DNA of 64,000 nt from an uncultured Eubacteriales bacterium (GCA_900314975.1 OMXI01000007.1:1-64000), one strand, 5' to 3'; shown: positions 7,769 to 16,297, counted from the first letter of the stretch. Program-made: numbers and translations. Notes: a model not told the origin generated them from the letters alone.

Positions 7769-8665
7769 TCAACCTTTCTGTGTATTATTAACATTCATTT
7801 GCTTTTGTTTGAGCGCCTGCTGACGCTTTTTGCGTATCGCCTTTATCCTGCGCTTTCTTTCTCTGCGCTGGCGCAGCCATATACGCAGGAAGTTTATGCC
7901 CAAACAGAATGCGATGTGTATCATTGTACTCGGTCTTACCTTGACCTTGAGGAAGATCTCGCCGTCGGTGACCTTTTCGTTGAACTTGCAGTGTACGTCA
8001 ACACGTTTGAGCTTGACGGTGAATATGCTTCCCAGCCACCCGAAAAGTCCGAAGAGTATGCCCTGAACTTTTCCGTACCAGACAGCCGCCTCGTAAGCGT
8101 CCTCCTTGCCGACGGTGACATCTGCGGTGATATTGGTAAAGCGTATCTTTTTGAGCAGCTTTTTAAAGTATTTCCAGCCAGTCGGGATATATGGCTTTAT
8201 TGCCTTGAACTTATCTTTCAGCTGGGCTATTTTGCCTTTCTTCTCGGTGGTTTCCTCCGAGGTTTTCGGCTGCTTGTCCTTTTTCTTCTTTGTCTTGGTC
8301 TTGACCGTTTTGCTCTCGGTTGAGACTGTTTTTTCCTCAATGACAGTATCGTCCGTCTTTTCGGTCTTTTCCTCGACTGTTGTATCTTTCTGAACTTCCT
8401 CTGCCTCTTTTATAAACTGCTCAAGACCGTTTTCAGACAGGTCGGGCTGCTGTGCAGTTTCGGGCGGAGTCTCGGGTTCGCCTTTTTTCTTCTTCGGCTT
8501 TTTGGGTTTCTTGGGTTTTCGCGGATACAAGGTGAAAAACAGCCACTTGACCTTGATATCAACGCCCTGCCTGCTCGCCTTTATTGTCGCGCGCACAGAA
8601 AAATGGAGCAATATGACGATAAAAGCTATAATGCCAAGCAGTATATACAAAACTATTATAGTCAT
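7769..8665 (-). CDS. DUF2953 family membrane protein (YtfI-like)
   Basis: A 298-residue protein of the DUF2953 type. A single membrane segment lies near residues 3-22. It is followed by a short strand-rich part, then a long lysine/glutamate/threonine-rich low-complexity linker (about residues 48-145). The conserved C-terminal half contains TNITADVTVGKEDAY, a hydrophobic hairpin, and a very basic tail. In Bacillus the counterpart ytfI precedes ytfJ and belongs to the sporulation programme; the same pairing here supports the assignment. The start has AAAGGAG upstream. The linker is longer than usual. Confidence 0.75.
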   Translation of the reverse strand: MTIIVLYILLGIIAFIVILLHFSVRATIKASRQGVDIKVKWLFFTLYPRKPKKPKKPKKKKGEPETPPETAQQPDLSENGLEQFIKEAEEVQKDTTVEEKTEKTDDTVIEEKTVSTESKTVKTKTKKKKDKQPKTSEETTEKKGKIAQLKDKFKAIKPYIPTGWKYFKKLLKKIRFTNITADVTVGKEDAYEAAVWYGKVQGILFGLFGWLGSIFTVKLKRVDVHCKFNEKVTDGEIFLKVKVRPSTMIHIAFCLGINFLRIWLRQRRERKRRIKAIRKKRQQALKQKQMNVNNTQKG

Positions 8666-8694
8666 CAGCTCCTTTGCTTTAGTTTATTGCAGAT

Positions 8695-9276
8695 TTATTC
8701 GTCCTGCGGCGGATCATCAGTGTTTTCAGCGTTTTCGAGTATCTCGTCGATTGTTATCTGCTCGCTTGGTTCGGGCAGCGGCGGCAGGTCTTTGAGACTT
8801 GAAAGACGAAAGGCTCTCAAAAAGTTATCGGTAGTTTTATACGCGATAGGTCTTCCCGGCAGCTCAAGTCTTCCCGCCTCGGCAAGCAGACCTTTTTCCA
8901 CCAGCGAATTTACAACGCCCGACGAATCAACGCCGCGGACATTCTCGACAAAGCCCTTTGTTACGGGCTGGTTGTAGGCTATCACCGTAAGCGTTTCAAG
9001 CGCCGCAGGTGAAAGCTGCGAATTTTTCTTTATTTCAAGTGCCGTTTTGACACACGGTGCAAACTCCTGCTTTGTGGCAAGTTGGTATGAATCCTCCAGC
9101 CGCAGAAGCTCTATGCCGCTGTCTTGCTTTGCATACTTTTGTTCAAGCGCGGTCAAGACCTGTTCAAGTTCGCCTATCACAAGCCCTGTGACCTCGCACA
9201 GCCTTTGCGTTTCGACAGGCTCTCCGCTTGCGAAAAGCACAGCCTCGACTATCGGCAGTTTATCTTCAAATTCCAT
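8695..9276 (-). CDS. scpB: Segregation and condensation protein B
   Basis: A 193-residue ScpB, one of the two non-SMC subunits of bacterial condensin. It dimerises through its N-terminal winged helix and binds the kleisin ScpA. The start MEFEDKLPIVEAVLFASGEPV and the NQPVTKGFVENVRGVDSS segment are typical. An upstream in-frame extension of 45 residues is rejected because it overlaps scpA and lacks ScpB character. The gene begins 13 bp after the scpA stop. The C-terminal tail is acidic and proline-rich. Confidence 0.93.
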   Translation of the reverse strand: MEFEDKLPIVEAVLFASGEPVETQRLCEVTGLVIGELEQVLTALEQKYAKQDSGIELLRLEDSYQLATKQEFAPCVKTALEIKKNSQLSPAALETLTVIAYNQPVTKGFVENVRGVDSSGVVNSLVEKGLLAEAGRLELPGRPIAYKTTDNFLRAFRLSSLKDLPPLPEPSEQITIDEILENAENTDDPPQDE

Positions 9277-9289
9277 TATTCTATCCCTT

Positions 9290-10813
9290 TCAGTTGCGCT
9301 TGCTGCCCCAGCGCCAATAATTGCGCGGTGAATCGTCACCGACCTGCACATTGCCCCAATAGTAACGCAGCGCGCTCCAATAATTTGGTTTAAACGGTAC
9401 ACCGCTTTCATCGACGCTTTCCGTCACGTTCGGTATTATCTCAATGTCTGTATCATCAGCCTGCTCGGGCATTATTTCGGCAAGTGCTATTTCTTCACCC
9501 AAAGCCGTTTCTTCAGCTTGCTGCGGCTCGGCTTGTTTGGAGTTTTCCGTCTGCACAGCGGCAGGCTCCGCGTTTTCCTCGGTATCTGTCTGCAAATCAT
9601 CTGTTTGCGGCTGTGCAGGTGCGGGCTGTTCAGTCTGCTGCTCTGTTTGCTCTGTCTGCGCTGTTTGAGGCGGTTCGCTCTCGTCAGCCGACTGCTCGAT
9701 CAGTTCGGGTTTGCTGTAAATATCAGCTGCTGTCGGCTCGGGCTTGTCCTCGGTCTGTATTTTCTCCACCTGCACGGTTTGATCGGGCTTTTCTTCGGTC
9801 GGTATTTCCTCCACCTGCGCCGCGGGTTCAGGCTGCACAGCCATTATTATCGGTAATGCAAGCACGGGCGGAACGTTATATGCTATGCGCTCGGTCGCCT
9901 GTCTGGTCGGCGCTTTGGGCTTTTCAGTCTGCGCCTTTTTCGGCTCGGGCGGCATATGTACGCTGTCGTCGGGCTTGAACTCGGGTATTTCCTGCGTTTG
10001 CTCGGTTTCGTCCGTGAGCTTTGCGCTTGGCTCGGTTTCAATCTTTTCGGCAGCTTGTTCAAGCGGTGTATCCTGCTCGGCAGTTTCGCCGCTTTGGTGC
10101 TTTTTGCGCTCGCGCGACTTATCACTGAACGATATCTGCGTATTATCGTCGTTAAGAACTATTCTGCCCGATTTTGTAAGCTCAAGTATCGCAAGGAACG
10201 TCGCAACGCGCTCGCTCTTGCTTTGCATACCGTCATAGATGTGCGAAAGGTCGCAGACACCGCAGGTATACAGTCTTTTAAGTATATAGACTATCTTTGT
10301 GCCGATAGATACGACCTTGTGCGAAACAAGCGGCTGGAATATCTTTGCATTGATAGGCTTTTCACTTCTTGCCTTTTCCGAAAGCCCAAGATACGCATCA
10401 AGCAGTATCCCCGCATCATGCTCGCGGGTGTAGGTCTTATCAACAGGTATAGGCTCGGGCTTGCGCACGAAAACATCTCCGCCGACGTAGCTTTTGGCAA
10501 GTATCCCTGCAAGCAGCTTGCACTGCGAATACTCGATAAGCCTGCCCTCAAGCTCTCTTTTAAGCTCCTGCGCCTCCTCATCGTGAGGCAGCAGCGAAAC
10601 GGTCTTGATATAAATCAGTCTTGCTGCCATTTCAAGAAAATCGGCAGCATCCTCAAGATCCTCGTGCTCGAGCTCGTGGATATACTCAAGATACTGCTCC
10701 AGCAGCAGAGAGATCTGTATATCGTGGATATTCAGTTTGTGCTTGGATATAAGATGAAGCAGCAAATCAAGCGGTCCTTCAAACATATCAAGCTTGAACT
10801 GTGCGCAAGACAT
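9290..10813 (-). CDS. scpA: Segregation and condensation protein A with long C-terminal tail
   Basis: Residues 1-232 are a complete ScpA kleisin: it starts with FKLDMFEGPLDLLLHLI and ends with the C-terminal winged helix around RVATFLAILELTKSGRIV. ScpA bridges the SMC heads and recruits ScpB for chromosome organisation. The usual length is about 250 residues; this protein has 507. The extra ~268 residues are low in complexity, rich in Pro, Glu, Gln and Thr, and probably disordered. They end in an aromatic patch with two NYW motifs (NYWSALRYYW and NYWRW). The tail is in frame with no sign of a frameshift or a separate gene. Confidence 0.92.
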   Translation of the reverse strand: MSCAQFKLDMFEGPLDLLLHLISKHKLNIHDIQISLLLEQYLEYIHELEHEDLEDAADFLEMAARLIYIKTVSLLPHDEEAQELKRELEGRLIEYSQCKLLAGILAKSYVGGDVFVRKPEPIPVDKTYTREHDAGILLDAYLGLSEKARSEKPINAKIFQPLVSHKVVSIGTKIVYILKRLYTCGVCDLSHIYDGMQSKSERVATFLAILELTKSGRIVLNDDNTQISFSDKSRERKKHQSGETAEQDTPLEQAAEKIETEPSAKLTDETEQTQEIPEFKPDDSVHMPPEPKKAQTEKPKAPTRQATERIAYNVPPVLALPIIMAVQPEPAAQVEEIPTEEKPDQTVQVEKIQTEDKPEPTAADIYSKPELIEQSADESEPPQTAQTEQTEQQTEQPAPAQPQTDDLQTDTEENAEPAAVQTENSKQAEPQQAEETALGEEIALAEIMPEQADDTDIEIIPNVTESVDESGVPFKPNYWSALRYYWGNVQVGDDSPRNYWRWGSKRN

Positions 10814-10847
10814 TCGGGTCTATCCTTTCAATCGATTGTACTGTGTT

Positions 10848-11510
10848 TTAGAAAAATAACTTTGTCAATATGGGGTCTACCCAGAATGTGAGCTTGCTCA
10901 TCAACCAGAACACCCTGTCATCCAGCCATTGAAGCGGTGTGTTGAGAACGCCCGAAAGCACCAGCGCAGCAAAGCCTATCATAATGTAAAAGCTGTACTG
11001 CTGTATCTTTCGGTCGACCTTGTAGCTGGTGAAATAGCTGAGTATCTTTGAGCCGTCAAGCGGCGGTACGGGTATAAGATTGAACACCGCAAGCCCTATA
11101 TTTATCAATACAAAATACTCAAACAGCACTGTTATCCAGAACATACCCTCGGAAGGATTTTTGAGCGCCGCAACAACTATGATCTTATAGATTATCATAC
11201 CCACATACGCAGTGATTAAGTTTGCGATAGGTCCGGCAGCCGCGCTCAACGCCATGCCTTTTCTTGGCTTTTTGAAATAATTCGGGTTGACCTGCACGGG
11301 TTTTCCCCAGCCAAAGCCGCAGACGAAAAGAAATATCGCTCCGACAGGGTCTATATGATTGAATGGGTTAATATTGAGTCTGTTCTGATATTTCGGAGTG
11401 GGGTCGCCCATTTTGTGTGCAGACCAAGCGTGAGCAAACTCGTGCAAAGGTATGACCATAAAGATAACCATAAGCCTTGCGCAATATTTAAGAATCGTTT
11501 CAACGCTCAT
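10848..11510 (-). CDS. Site-2 protease family (M50) membrane metallopeptidase
   Basis: A 220-residue integral membrane zinc peptidase of family M50. The HEFAH zinc motif lies in the first membrane helix, and the second catalytic motif, PVPPLDGSK, is near residue 155. ATG at 11510 is chosen because GGAGG lies 8 nt upstream; an in-frame GTG nine bases earlier overlaps that site. It is the first gene of the cluster leading into scpA-scpB, a common arrangement in Clostridia. The substrate is unknown. A sigma-A promoter precedes it, divergent from rpmB. Confidence 0.9.
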   Translation of the reverse strand: MSVETILKYCARLMVIFMVIPLHEFAHAWSAHKMGDPTPKYQNRLNINPFNHIDPVGAIFLFVCGFGWGKPVQVNPNYFKKPRKGMALSAAAGPIANLITAYVGMIIYKIIVVAALKNPSEGMFWITVLFEYFVLINIGLAVFNLIPVPPLDGSKILSYFTSYKVDRKIQQYSFYIMIGFAALVLSGVLNTPLQWLDDRVFWLMSKLTFWVDPILTKLFF

Positions 11511-11560
11511 CCGAAGCACCTCCTGTTAGTATTTGCTGAAAACCAACACATACACTTGTT

Positions 11561-11589
11561 ATTATACACTATTTTATGATAGATTTCAA
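11561..11589 (-). promoter_or_regulatory. Promoter of the M50-scpAB-dacF cluster
   Basis: On the minus strand TTGAAA (11584-11589) is followed after 17 bp by a perfect TATAAT (11561-11566), about 50 bp before the M50 peptidase start. It probably drives the cluster down to the pseudouridine synthase gene, since no internal terminator is obvious. Confidence 0.8.
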
Positions 11590-11659
11590 GTATTATCTCA
11601 CTGTTTTTCTATAAGTTATTAACTTTTTATGATTTTCCGAAAAAATTTGAAAAAACACT

Positions 11660-11688
11660 TGCAATTTTGATTCGATTATGCTATAATG
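11660..11688 (+). promoter_or_regulatory. Promoter of rpmB
   Basis: TTGCAA (11660-11665), 17 bp, TATAAT (11683-11688). It diverges from the M50-scpAB promoter and is followed by AAAGGAGGT and the rpmB start. Confidence 0.85.
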
Positions 11689-11733
11689 TCTTATGTTGCG
11701 AATTCAGTAATATGCAAAAGGAGGTGCAAACTG

Positions 11734-11919
11734 ATGGCAAAGTGTGATATCTGCGGTAAGGGTGTAACATTCGGAATCAAGGTTTCCCACTCTCACAGAA
11801 GATCTAACAGAACATGGAAGCCAAACGTAAAGAGAGTTAAGGCTATAGTAAACGGCACTCCTTGTCATGTTTACGCTTGCTCAAGATGCTTGCGTTCCGG
11901 AAAGGTCGAGAGAGCTTGA
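11734..11919 (+). CDS. rpmB: 50S ribosomal protein L28
   Basis: A 61-residue ribosomal protein L28 of the zinc-ribbon (cysteine-containing) type: CDICGK near the N-terminus and CSRCLRSGK near the C-terminus supply four cysteines. It binds 23S rRNA in the large subunit. The ATG is preceded by AAAGGAGGTG with good spacing; a longer reading from 11686 overlaps the promoter and is rejected. Monocistronic, with its own promoter and a strong terminator. Confidence 0.97.
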   Translation: MAKCDICGKGVTFGIKVSHSHRRSNRTWKPNVKRVKAIVNGTPCHVYACSRCLRSGKVERA

Positions 11920-11941
11920 CCTAAAGGCTTTTAGAGAAAAC

Positions 11942-11979
11942 AGAACGGCGAAGCTTATGCTTTGGTCGTTCTTTTTTTT
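11942..11979 (+). terminator. Terminator of rpmB
   Basis: The stem AGAACGGC (11942-11949) with GTCGTTCT (11965-11972) has one G-U pair and is followed by eight T. Confidence 0.88.
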
Positions 11980-11990
11980 GCCCATTTACA

Positions 11991-12026
11991 AAAAGGCTGT
12001 CTCACTTATATGTGAAACAGCCTTTT
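11991..12026 (-). terminator. Terminator of the LTA synthase transcript, bidirectional
   Basis: A ten-base stem, AAAAGGCTGT (11991-12000) with ACAGCCTTTT (12017-12026), plus an inner CAC/GTG. T runs lie on both sides. On the minus strand it closes the LTA synthase transcript after the folded element at 12043-12196. Confidence 0.85.
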
Positions 12027-12042
12027 ATTTTCAATAAGGGAC

Positions 12043-12196
12043 AACGCCCCGTCATTCAAGCACGACCGGGCGTTAGCCACTTAGGATTTCGGTGGGGGAT
12101 TTATTCCCACCGCCGAAAGACTAAATTGACCGCTTCTCGTCTGTCGACTCGGTCGGTGCTTCTGCTTCGCAGTGGTGTCCACCGGACACCCGCACC
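12043..12196. repeat. Highly structured non-coding element (candidate mobile repeat or RNA)
   Basis: A 154-bp stretch packed with inverted repeats and far more GC-rich than nearby spacers. AACGCCC (12043-12049) pairs with GGGCGTT (12068-12074). CGGTGGG (12090-12096) pairs with CCCACCG (12106-12112). GACCG (12128-12132) pairs with CGGTC (12150-12154). A three-way junction is closed by GGTGC (12155-12159) with GCACC (12192-12196) and encloses CTGC/GCAG and the perfect GGTGTCC/GGACACC hairpin (12174-12190). It lies inside the 3' untranslated region of the LTA synthase message, before the terminator. It resembles multi-copy intergenic repeats or IS200/IS605-type ends of gut Firmicutes, but that is inference. 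No coding sense is seen. Confidence 0.6.
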
Positions 12197-12223
12197 CTAA
12201 AAGGCGGGGGACATAGGTCGTGG

Positions 12224-14491
12224 TTATACCGCATATGCGTATTTCTTTTTTCTGCTTGACGGCGGCGCAAACAAGCTGTCAGAGCCGTCAGACTGCGCTG
12301 ATGTCGGGTCATCCGAACCGCCGAAGCCCTCGTTGGTCTTTTTTATCATATCAAAATAGATTATCGCGTTTGATATCTTGATACGCTCGTCGGCGTAATC
12401 GCAGTACTTTTTGATGTATTCGTCATCTACCCTGCCGTTGTCCTTATGCGACTTGGCGACGGCTTCGCTGTAGCCTGCATCGGAGGTCTTGTAGCTTTCT
12501 TTTATCTTTTCATTGTACAGCGGTGACGGGTCGTCCTTGAAGATCTGGTTGCAGGAGGCATACTTTGCAACGTTATTGTAGTTATCAAGGTCAAAGTATG
12601 ATTCCTTCTGGTTGTCATAGTACACCTTGTCGGTCACATAGTTTCCGTTGGGGAAGATAACGACGTTTTCGCCCTCTTTCACCGAGAAGATGTCGTGACC
12701 AAGCGCATACTTATTCTCAAAGCCCATCATATTGCCCACCGTTGGCTGAACGTCATACATTCCCATGACCTCGTCGATTTTCTGCGGCTCGTATCCGCCG
12801 TCCTTTGACCAGATTATCAGAGGAACCTTGCGGTTGATGTTGTAGTAGAACGGATCGACGGGGATATACCCGGGGTCGCTTGAGGAGAGAACTTTATCGT
12901 TGAACGGGTCATAGTTGAAGTAGTACTCGTACTCCTCTTCCTTCACCTTGGCATCGTGGTCGCCGTAAAGAACCACAACGGCATTGTCAAGCAAGCCCTC
13001 TTTGTCAAGGTCTGAAAGGAACTGTTCAAGCGCTTCATCGGCATAATGCACGGATTTGAAATACGAACCGAGCTTTCTGCCCTCAAGGAACGGCGCGCTG
13101 ACTTCATCGTAAAGACCTGTCTGCTCGTTGTACTTTTTGTACTTGAAATCAACTTTATAGTCGCTGACTCTCTCAATATCGGTAAACGGAGTGTGGTTGG
13201 AGAGCATAATAAACTCGCCCATCCACTTGCTGTTTTTGCTGTTTATCTCCTTTATCATCGGCATTGCCTGTCTGAACATCGACTTGTCGGACAGTCCAAG
13301 ACCGATACTTTCGTCTACTACAAAATCGGTAGATGCGTTGTAGAACCTGTCATATCCGTAGGATTTATGCACGTTGAGTCTGTTCCAATAAGAGCCGTTG
13401 TTGCCGTGCATACTGAAAACATAGTAGCCCATATTCTTGAGCAGCTTCTGCATCGTGGTGTAGTCTCTGTCCCAGTAGTTTATTGCGACAGTACCGCTTG
13501 ATGCGGGCATAAGCGAGGTAGAAAGCGTAAACTCGGTATCGGAGGTAGTTCCCACGCTCTCCTGCGCATAGAAGTTGGTAAAGTACAAGCCCTCTCTTGC
13601 GAGTTTGTTTATGGTCGGGGTAAGCGGCTCGCCGTTGATATAGGTATCAAGCGTGAAGCCCTGTACGCTCTCTGCGTGGATAAAGATAACATTCTTGCCT
13701 GCGAACATATTGGAATACTTGTTCTTTTTGACCTGCGCGCTTACCTCCTCAACAGATTTGTTATCGTAGAACTTGTTGAAAAGATCCTCGCTCTCGTCAT
13801 AGCCGAACATCATATTTATCTGCGCATTTGCGCACGAAACAGCGTCGCTTATGTGGTATGTATACATTCCGAAGGTGGCAAGCACATACTCTCTGTTCCA
13901 CTGCTTCTGAAGCCTTGAATAGTCCGTTCCCGTAAGGATTATTGCACACACGCCGAGTACGGCGACACCTGCGCCGAAGGTTCCCCAGCCTGTTTTGCGG
14001 CGGTGCTTTTTCTCCTGCACCTGCGTGGTGTAGTCTTTAGTGCGCTTTTTTATCATAATATAAACCACGATAAACGCCGGTATCGACCACAGGAACAGCA
14101 GATCCTTCCATTCCATTATGTTCTTTGTTACCGCGTCCATAACTCCGCCAAGCTGTGAGGCGGTGGATATGAGCGAGATAGACATAAACGAACGGAAATT
14201 AGTATAGTAGATAGAGTTTCCTGCGCTGATGAGAGAGAAACATATTGTCAGTATCAGCAGAAAAATGAACTGCCTTTTTCGCTTTTTGAACAAAAACGAG
14301 ATAGAGGCGATAATAAGGCAGGTGCCAATATCAGCCAGAAGCGGTTTTATCTGATTGTAATTGAACTTTACGGTAAATACCCGAAGCATAAATGAATTCA
14401 GTACCGAGCAGATAACGAAAGCAAGCACGAGCATATTTTCTTTCGCGTAGTCGTGCAGACCGTGTCCGACCTTTACAAAGAATTTCTTCAT
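12224..14491 (-). CDS. Lipoteichoic-acid synthase-like sulfatase-fold protein
   Basis: A 755-residue LtaS-family protein. About five membrane segments occupy residues 15-200, and an extracellular sulfatase-fold domain follows. The nucleophile region VGTTSDTEF corresponds to the catalytic-threonine motif of LtaS, which polymerises glycerol-phosphate onto a glycolipid anchor; VIFIHAES and LYGDHDA are further metal-site motifs. The C-terminal part (about 600-755) is charged, low in complexity and ends in SRKKKYAYAV, which is longer than in Bacillus LtaS. The start has AAAGGAAA upstream. It is monocistronic, with its own promoter; a folded element and a terminator follow. Phosphoglycerol transferase activity is inferred. 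Confidence 0.88.
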   Translation of the reverse strand: MKKFFVKVGHGLHDYAKENMLVLAFVICSVLNSFMLRVFTVKFNYNQIKPLLADIGTCLIIASISFLFKKRKRQFIFLLILTICFSLISAGNSIYYTNFRSFMSISLISTASQLGGVMDAVTKNIMEWKDLLFLWSIPAFIVVYIMIKKRTKDYTTQVQEKKHRRKTGWGTFGAGVAVLGVCAIILTGTDYSRLQKQWNREYVLATFGMYTYHISDAVSCANAQINMMFGYDESEDLFNKFYDNKSVEEVSAQVKKNKYSNMFAGKNVIFIHAESVQGFTLDTYINGEPLTPTINKLAREGLYFTNFYAQESVGTTSDTEFTLSTSLMPASSGTVAINYWDRDYTTMQKLLKNMGYYVFSMHGNNGSYWNRLNVHKSYGYDRFYNASTDFVVDESIGLGLSDKSMFRQAMPMIKEINSKNSKWMGEFIMLSNHTPFTDIERVSDYKVDFKYKKYNEQTGLYDEVSAPFLEGRKLGSYFKSVHYADEALEQFLSDLDKEGLLDNAVVVLYGDHDAKVKEEEYEYYFNYDPFNDKVLSSSDPGYIPVDPFYYNINRKVPLIIWSKDGGYEPQKIDEVMGMYDVQPTVGNMMGFENKYALGHDIFSVKEGENVVIFPNGNYVTDKVYYDNQKESYFDLDNYNNVAKYASCNQIFKDDPSPLYNEKIKESYKTSDAGYSEAVAKSHKDNGRVDDEYIKKYCDYADERIKISNAIIYFDMIKKTNEGFGGSDDPTSAQSDGSDSLFAPPSSRKKKYAYAV

Positions 14492-14572
14492 TTGGGTTTC
14501 CTTTCATTGTTTGTGTTGTCTCTTTTTTCTTTAAGCAGGGACATAGCCCTGATATATTTAAATACATAGTTT

Positions 14573-14601
14573 ATTATATCTAATGCAAGTCAAAAAGTCA
14601 A
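14573..14601 (-). promoter_or_regulatory. Promoter of the LTA synthase gene
   Basis: On the minus strand TTGACT (14596-14601) is followed after 17 bp by TATAAT (14573-14578). The leader to the start codon is about 75 nt. Confidence 0.8.
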
Positions 14602-14803
14602 TATCAGCGCCATTTTTTCATAGATTTAGACAAATTTGCAGCCTAAAACGCAGGCGTTTTGTTAGACATTAGCACGATACGTCAGATGTATTGTCCGCGG
14701 CAGAAATCTTAAAAGTTGTTTTGTGAAAAAGTCATAAAACAAGGTGGTGGTTTTGATTAAAAGTATACAAAGCTACAAAGTTGAAAAATCGGCTCGAAAG
14801 CGC

Positions 14804-14832
14804 TTGAAATAAGTCATTTTGTAGTATATAAT
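14804..14832 (+). promoter_or_regulatory. Promoter of the HAD phosphatase gene
   Basis: TTGAAA (14804-14809), 17 bp, TATAAT (14827-14832), followed by AGGAGG just before the start codon. Confidence 0.82.
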
Positions 14833-14862
14833 CAAGGTGGAAAAAGGTTTAGGAGGATAGCT

Positions 14863-15648
14863 ATGATAAAGATAATCGCGACTGATATGGACGGCACACT
14901 TCTTGATGACGACAAACATCTGCCGAGCAATTTTGAGGACGTTATTGCGGATCTTGCGCGCAGAAAGATACGGTTTGTCATCTCCAGCGGAAGAAGCTTC
15001 AACGCTTTGAAAAAGCAGTTCAGCGAACACGCAGATGACCTTACGTTCATATGCGACAACGGTGCTTACATAGTTATCGGCGGCGAGGTGGTGTACACCT
15101 CTATCATTAAAAAGCAGGTAGTTTTGGACATCATCGACTACTGCGAGGCAAAGGGCTACACGCTTATCCTTTGCGGCAAAAAGGGTGCATGGCACAACGC
15201 AAAGGATCCCGAACAGGACAAGGAGATAGCGACATACTACGTTTCACAAACGCATCTTGATGACCTGCATGACTGCGATGACGAGATATTTAAGGTTGCC
15301 GTTTTCAATGCAGACGGCTTTACGGGTGCGCAGTACGAGGCTTTGAACGATGAATTTGCAGGGATATGCACGGCGGCGCTTTCTGGCAGCAAGTGGGTGG
15401 ATATTATGAACGCAGGCGTATCAAAGGGCTCGGCACTGTCTAAGATCTGCAACCGCTTCGGCGTGGGCTACAACGAGGTAATGGCTTTCGGTGACTACCT
15501 CAACGATGTGGATATGCTTGGCTGCGCATATTACAGCTTTGCGATGTCAAACGCGCACAACTCTGTCAAAAAGGTAGCAAATTTCATCACAGGCTCAAAC
15601 AACGACAACAGCGTGATGAAAGAGGTCAAAAAATACTGTTTGCAGTAA
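14863..15648 (+). CDS. Cof-type HAD-superfamily phosphatase
   Basis: A 261-residue haloacid-dehalogenase phosphatase of the Cof subfamily. The DxD motif is in ATDMDGTLLDDD near the N-terminus. Motif II is SSGRSF, the catalytic lysine lies in SKGSALSKI, and the acidic motif is GDYLNDVDML. A C2-type cap domain lies between residues about 80 and 185. Members hydrolyse small phosphorylated metabolites such as sugar phosphates, flavin or PLP; the actual substrate cannot be read from the sequence. It is monocistronic, with AGGAGG upstream and a terminator right after the stop. Confidence 0.92.
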   Translation: MIKIIATDMDGTLLDDDKHLPSNFEDVIADLARRKIRFVISSGRSFNALKKQFSEHADDLTFICDNGAYIVIGGEVVYTSIIKKQVVLDIIDYCEAKGYTLILCGKKGAWHNAKDPEQDKEIATYYVSQTHLDDLHDCDDEIFKVAVFNADGFTGAQYEALNDEFAGICTAALSGSKWVDIMNAGVSKGSALSKICNRFGVGYNEVMAFGDYLNDVDMLGCAYYSFAMSNAHNSVKKVANFITGSNNDNSVMKEVKKYCLQ

Positions 15649-15658
15649 CAAATATAAC

Positions 15659-15697
15659 AAGCGCTATGCCGTCACACGACAGCACAGCGCTTTTTTC
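15659..15697 (+). terminator. Terminator of the HAD phosphatase gene
   Basis: AAGCGCT (15659-15665) pairs with AGCGCTT (15686-15692), with further inner pairing, and six T follow. It reaches the end of the convergent flavodoxin-like gene. Confidence 0.8.
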
Positions 15698-16235
15698 ATA
15701 TCTTTTTGCAGAACTCGGTAATTTCAGCTTTGCGAGGCTCAGCATCAGTTTTGTTTTCGATACTGCAAAGCCCGATACTACCGCTGCATTCTATTTCAAG
15801 GTGACCGTAAAAATGCTCGATAGTCTGTATCAGACGCTCACACTCTTTCATATTCGGACCGGTTCGCAGAACCAGTGCATAGCCTCTCTTGCCTTTGGAT
15901 AGACTTGCGTGCGGCTCGTGGGTGTTGCTGTATGGGGTACAGCGGTCGATAAACGCCTTGAACTGCCCCGGGACGTCCGCCCAGTATGAAGGCGAAACAC
16001 AGACGATAACATCTGCGGCTTCAAATTCAGCCATAAGCTGCTGTGCGCCGTCGGTCATAACGCACCTTGCTGTACTATGGCAGCTGCGGCAGCCCTTGCA
16101 AAAGGCGATATCATAGTCGTCAATACAGACTGACTTTGTTTCATATCTTTGCGACAGCTCTTTTGAAACTATGTTTGCTATCTCGGCTGTTGCGCCGCTT
16201 CTGACAGGTGAGCAATTGATTACGAGTGCATTCAT
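15696..16235 (-). CDS. Flavodoxin-fold NAD(P)H-dependent FMN reductase family protein
   Basis: A 179-residue flavodoxin-like protein. The N-terminal MNALVINCSPVRSGATAEI is the FMN-phosphate loop of the NADPH-dependent FMN reductase family. A cysteine cluster (CKGCRSC near residue 47, then a further Cys) resembles the N-terminal part of iron-sulfur flavoproteins. SPSYWADVPGQFKAFIDR is the second flavin-contact motif. It may act as an oxidoreductase. The start is preceded by AGGGGGAAT. It sits downstream of the polyamine operon and could receive read-through; no clear promoter of its own is seen. Confidence 0.82.
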   Translation of the reverse strand: MNALVINCSPVRSGATAEIANIVSKELSQRYETKSVCIDDYDIAFCKGCRSCHSTARCVMTDGAQQLMAEFEAADVIVCVSPSYWADVPGQFKAFIDRCTPYSNTHEPHASLSKGKRGYALVLRTGPNMKECERLIQTIEHFYGHLEIECSGSIGLCSIENKTDAEPRKAEITEFCKKI

Positions 16236-16263
16236 GCTGATTCCCCCTAATTTTTAATATAAC

Positions 16264-16297
16264 AAATTCCTCTCCGAACAAAATCAGAGAGGAATTT
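16264..16297 (-). terminator. Terminator of the polyamine operon
   Basis: A perfect 11-bp stem, AAATTCCTCTC (16264-16274) with GAGAGGAATTT (16287-16297), starts 5 bp past the nspC stop. The T run on the minus strand is short (TTTGTT), so partial read-through into the flavodoxin gene is possible. Confidence 0.75.

Larger units (their letters stand above)
14492..14862. other. 371-bp divergent intergenic region
   Basis: It contains the minus-strand promoter of the LTA synthase gene and the plus-strand promoter of the HAD phosphatase gene. It also holds a tight inverted repeat, AAAACGC-AG-GCGTTTT, at 14645-14660. No ORF with a credible start and ribosome site is seen. Confidence 0.6.

Noticed and set aside
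7763..7772. TTG start of ytfJ at 7772
   Set aside because: It overlaps the stop of the upstream gene and the likely ribosome site; ATG at 7763 has proper spacing.
12121..12312. 63-codon ORF on the minus strand across the folded element
   Set aside because: It begins inside the LTA synthase gene in another frame and runs through hairpins; no ribosome site, so I treat the element as non-coding.
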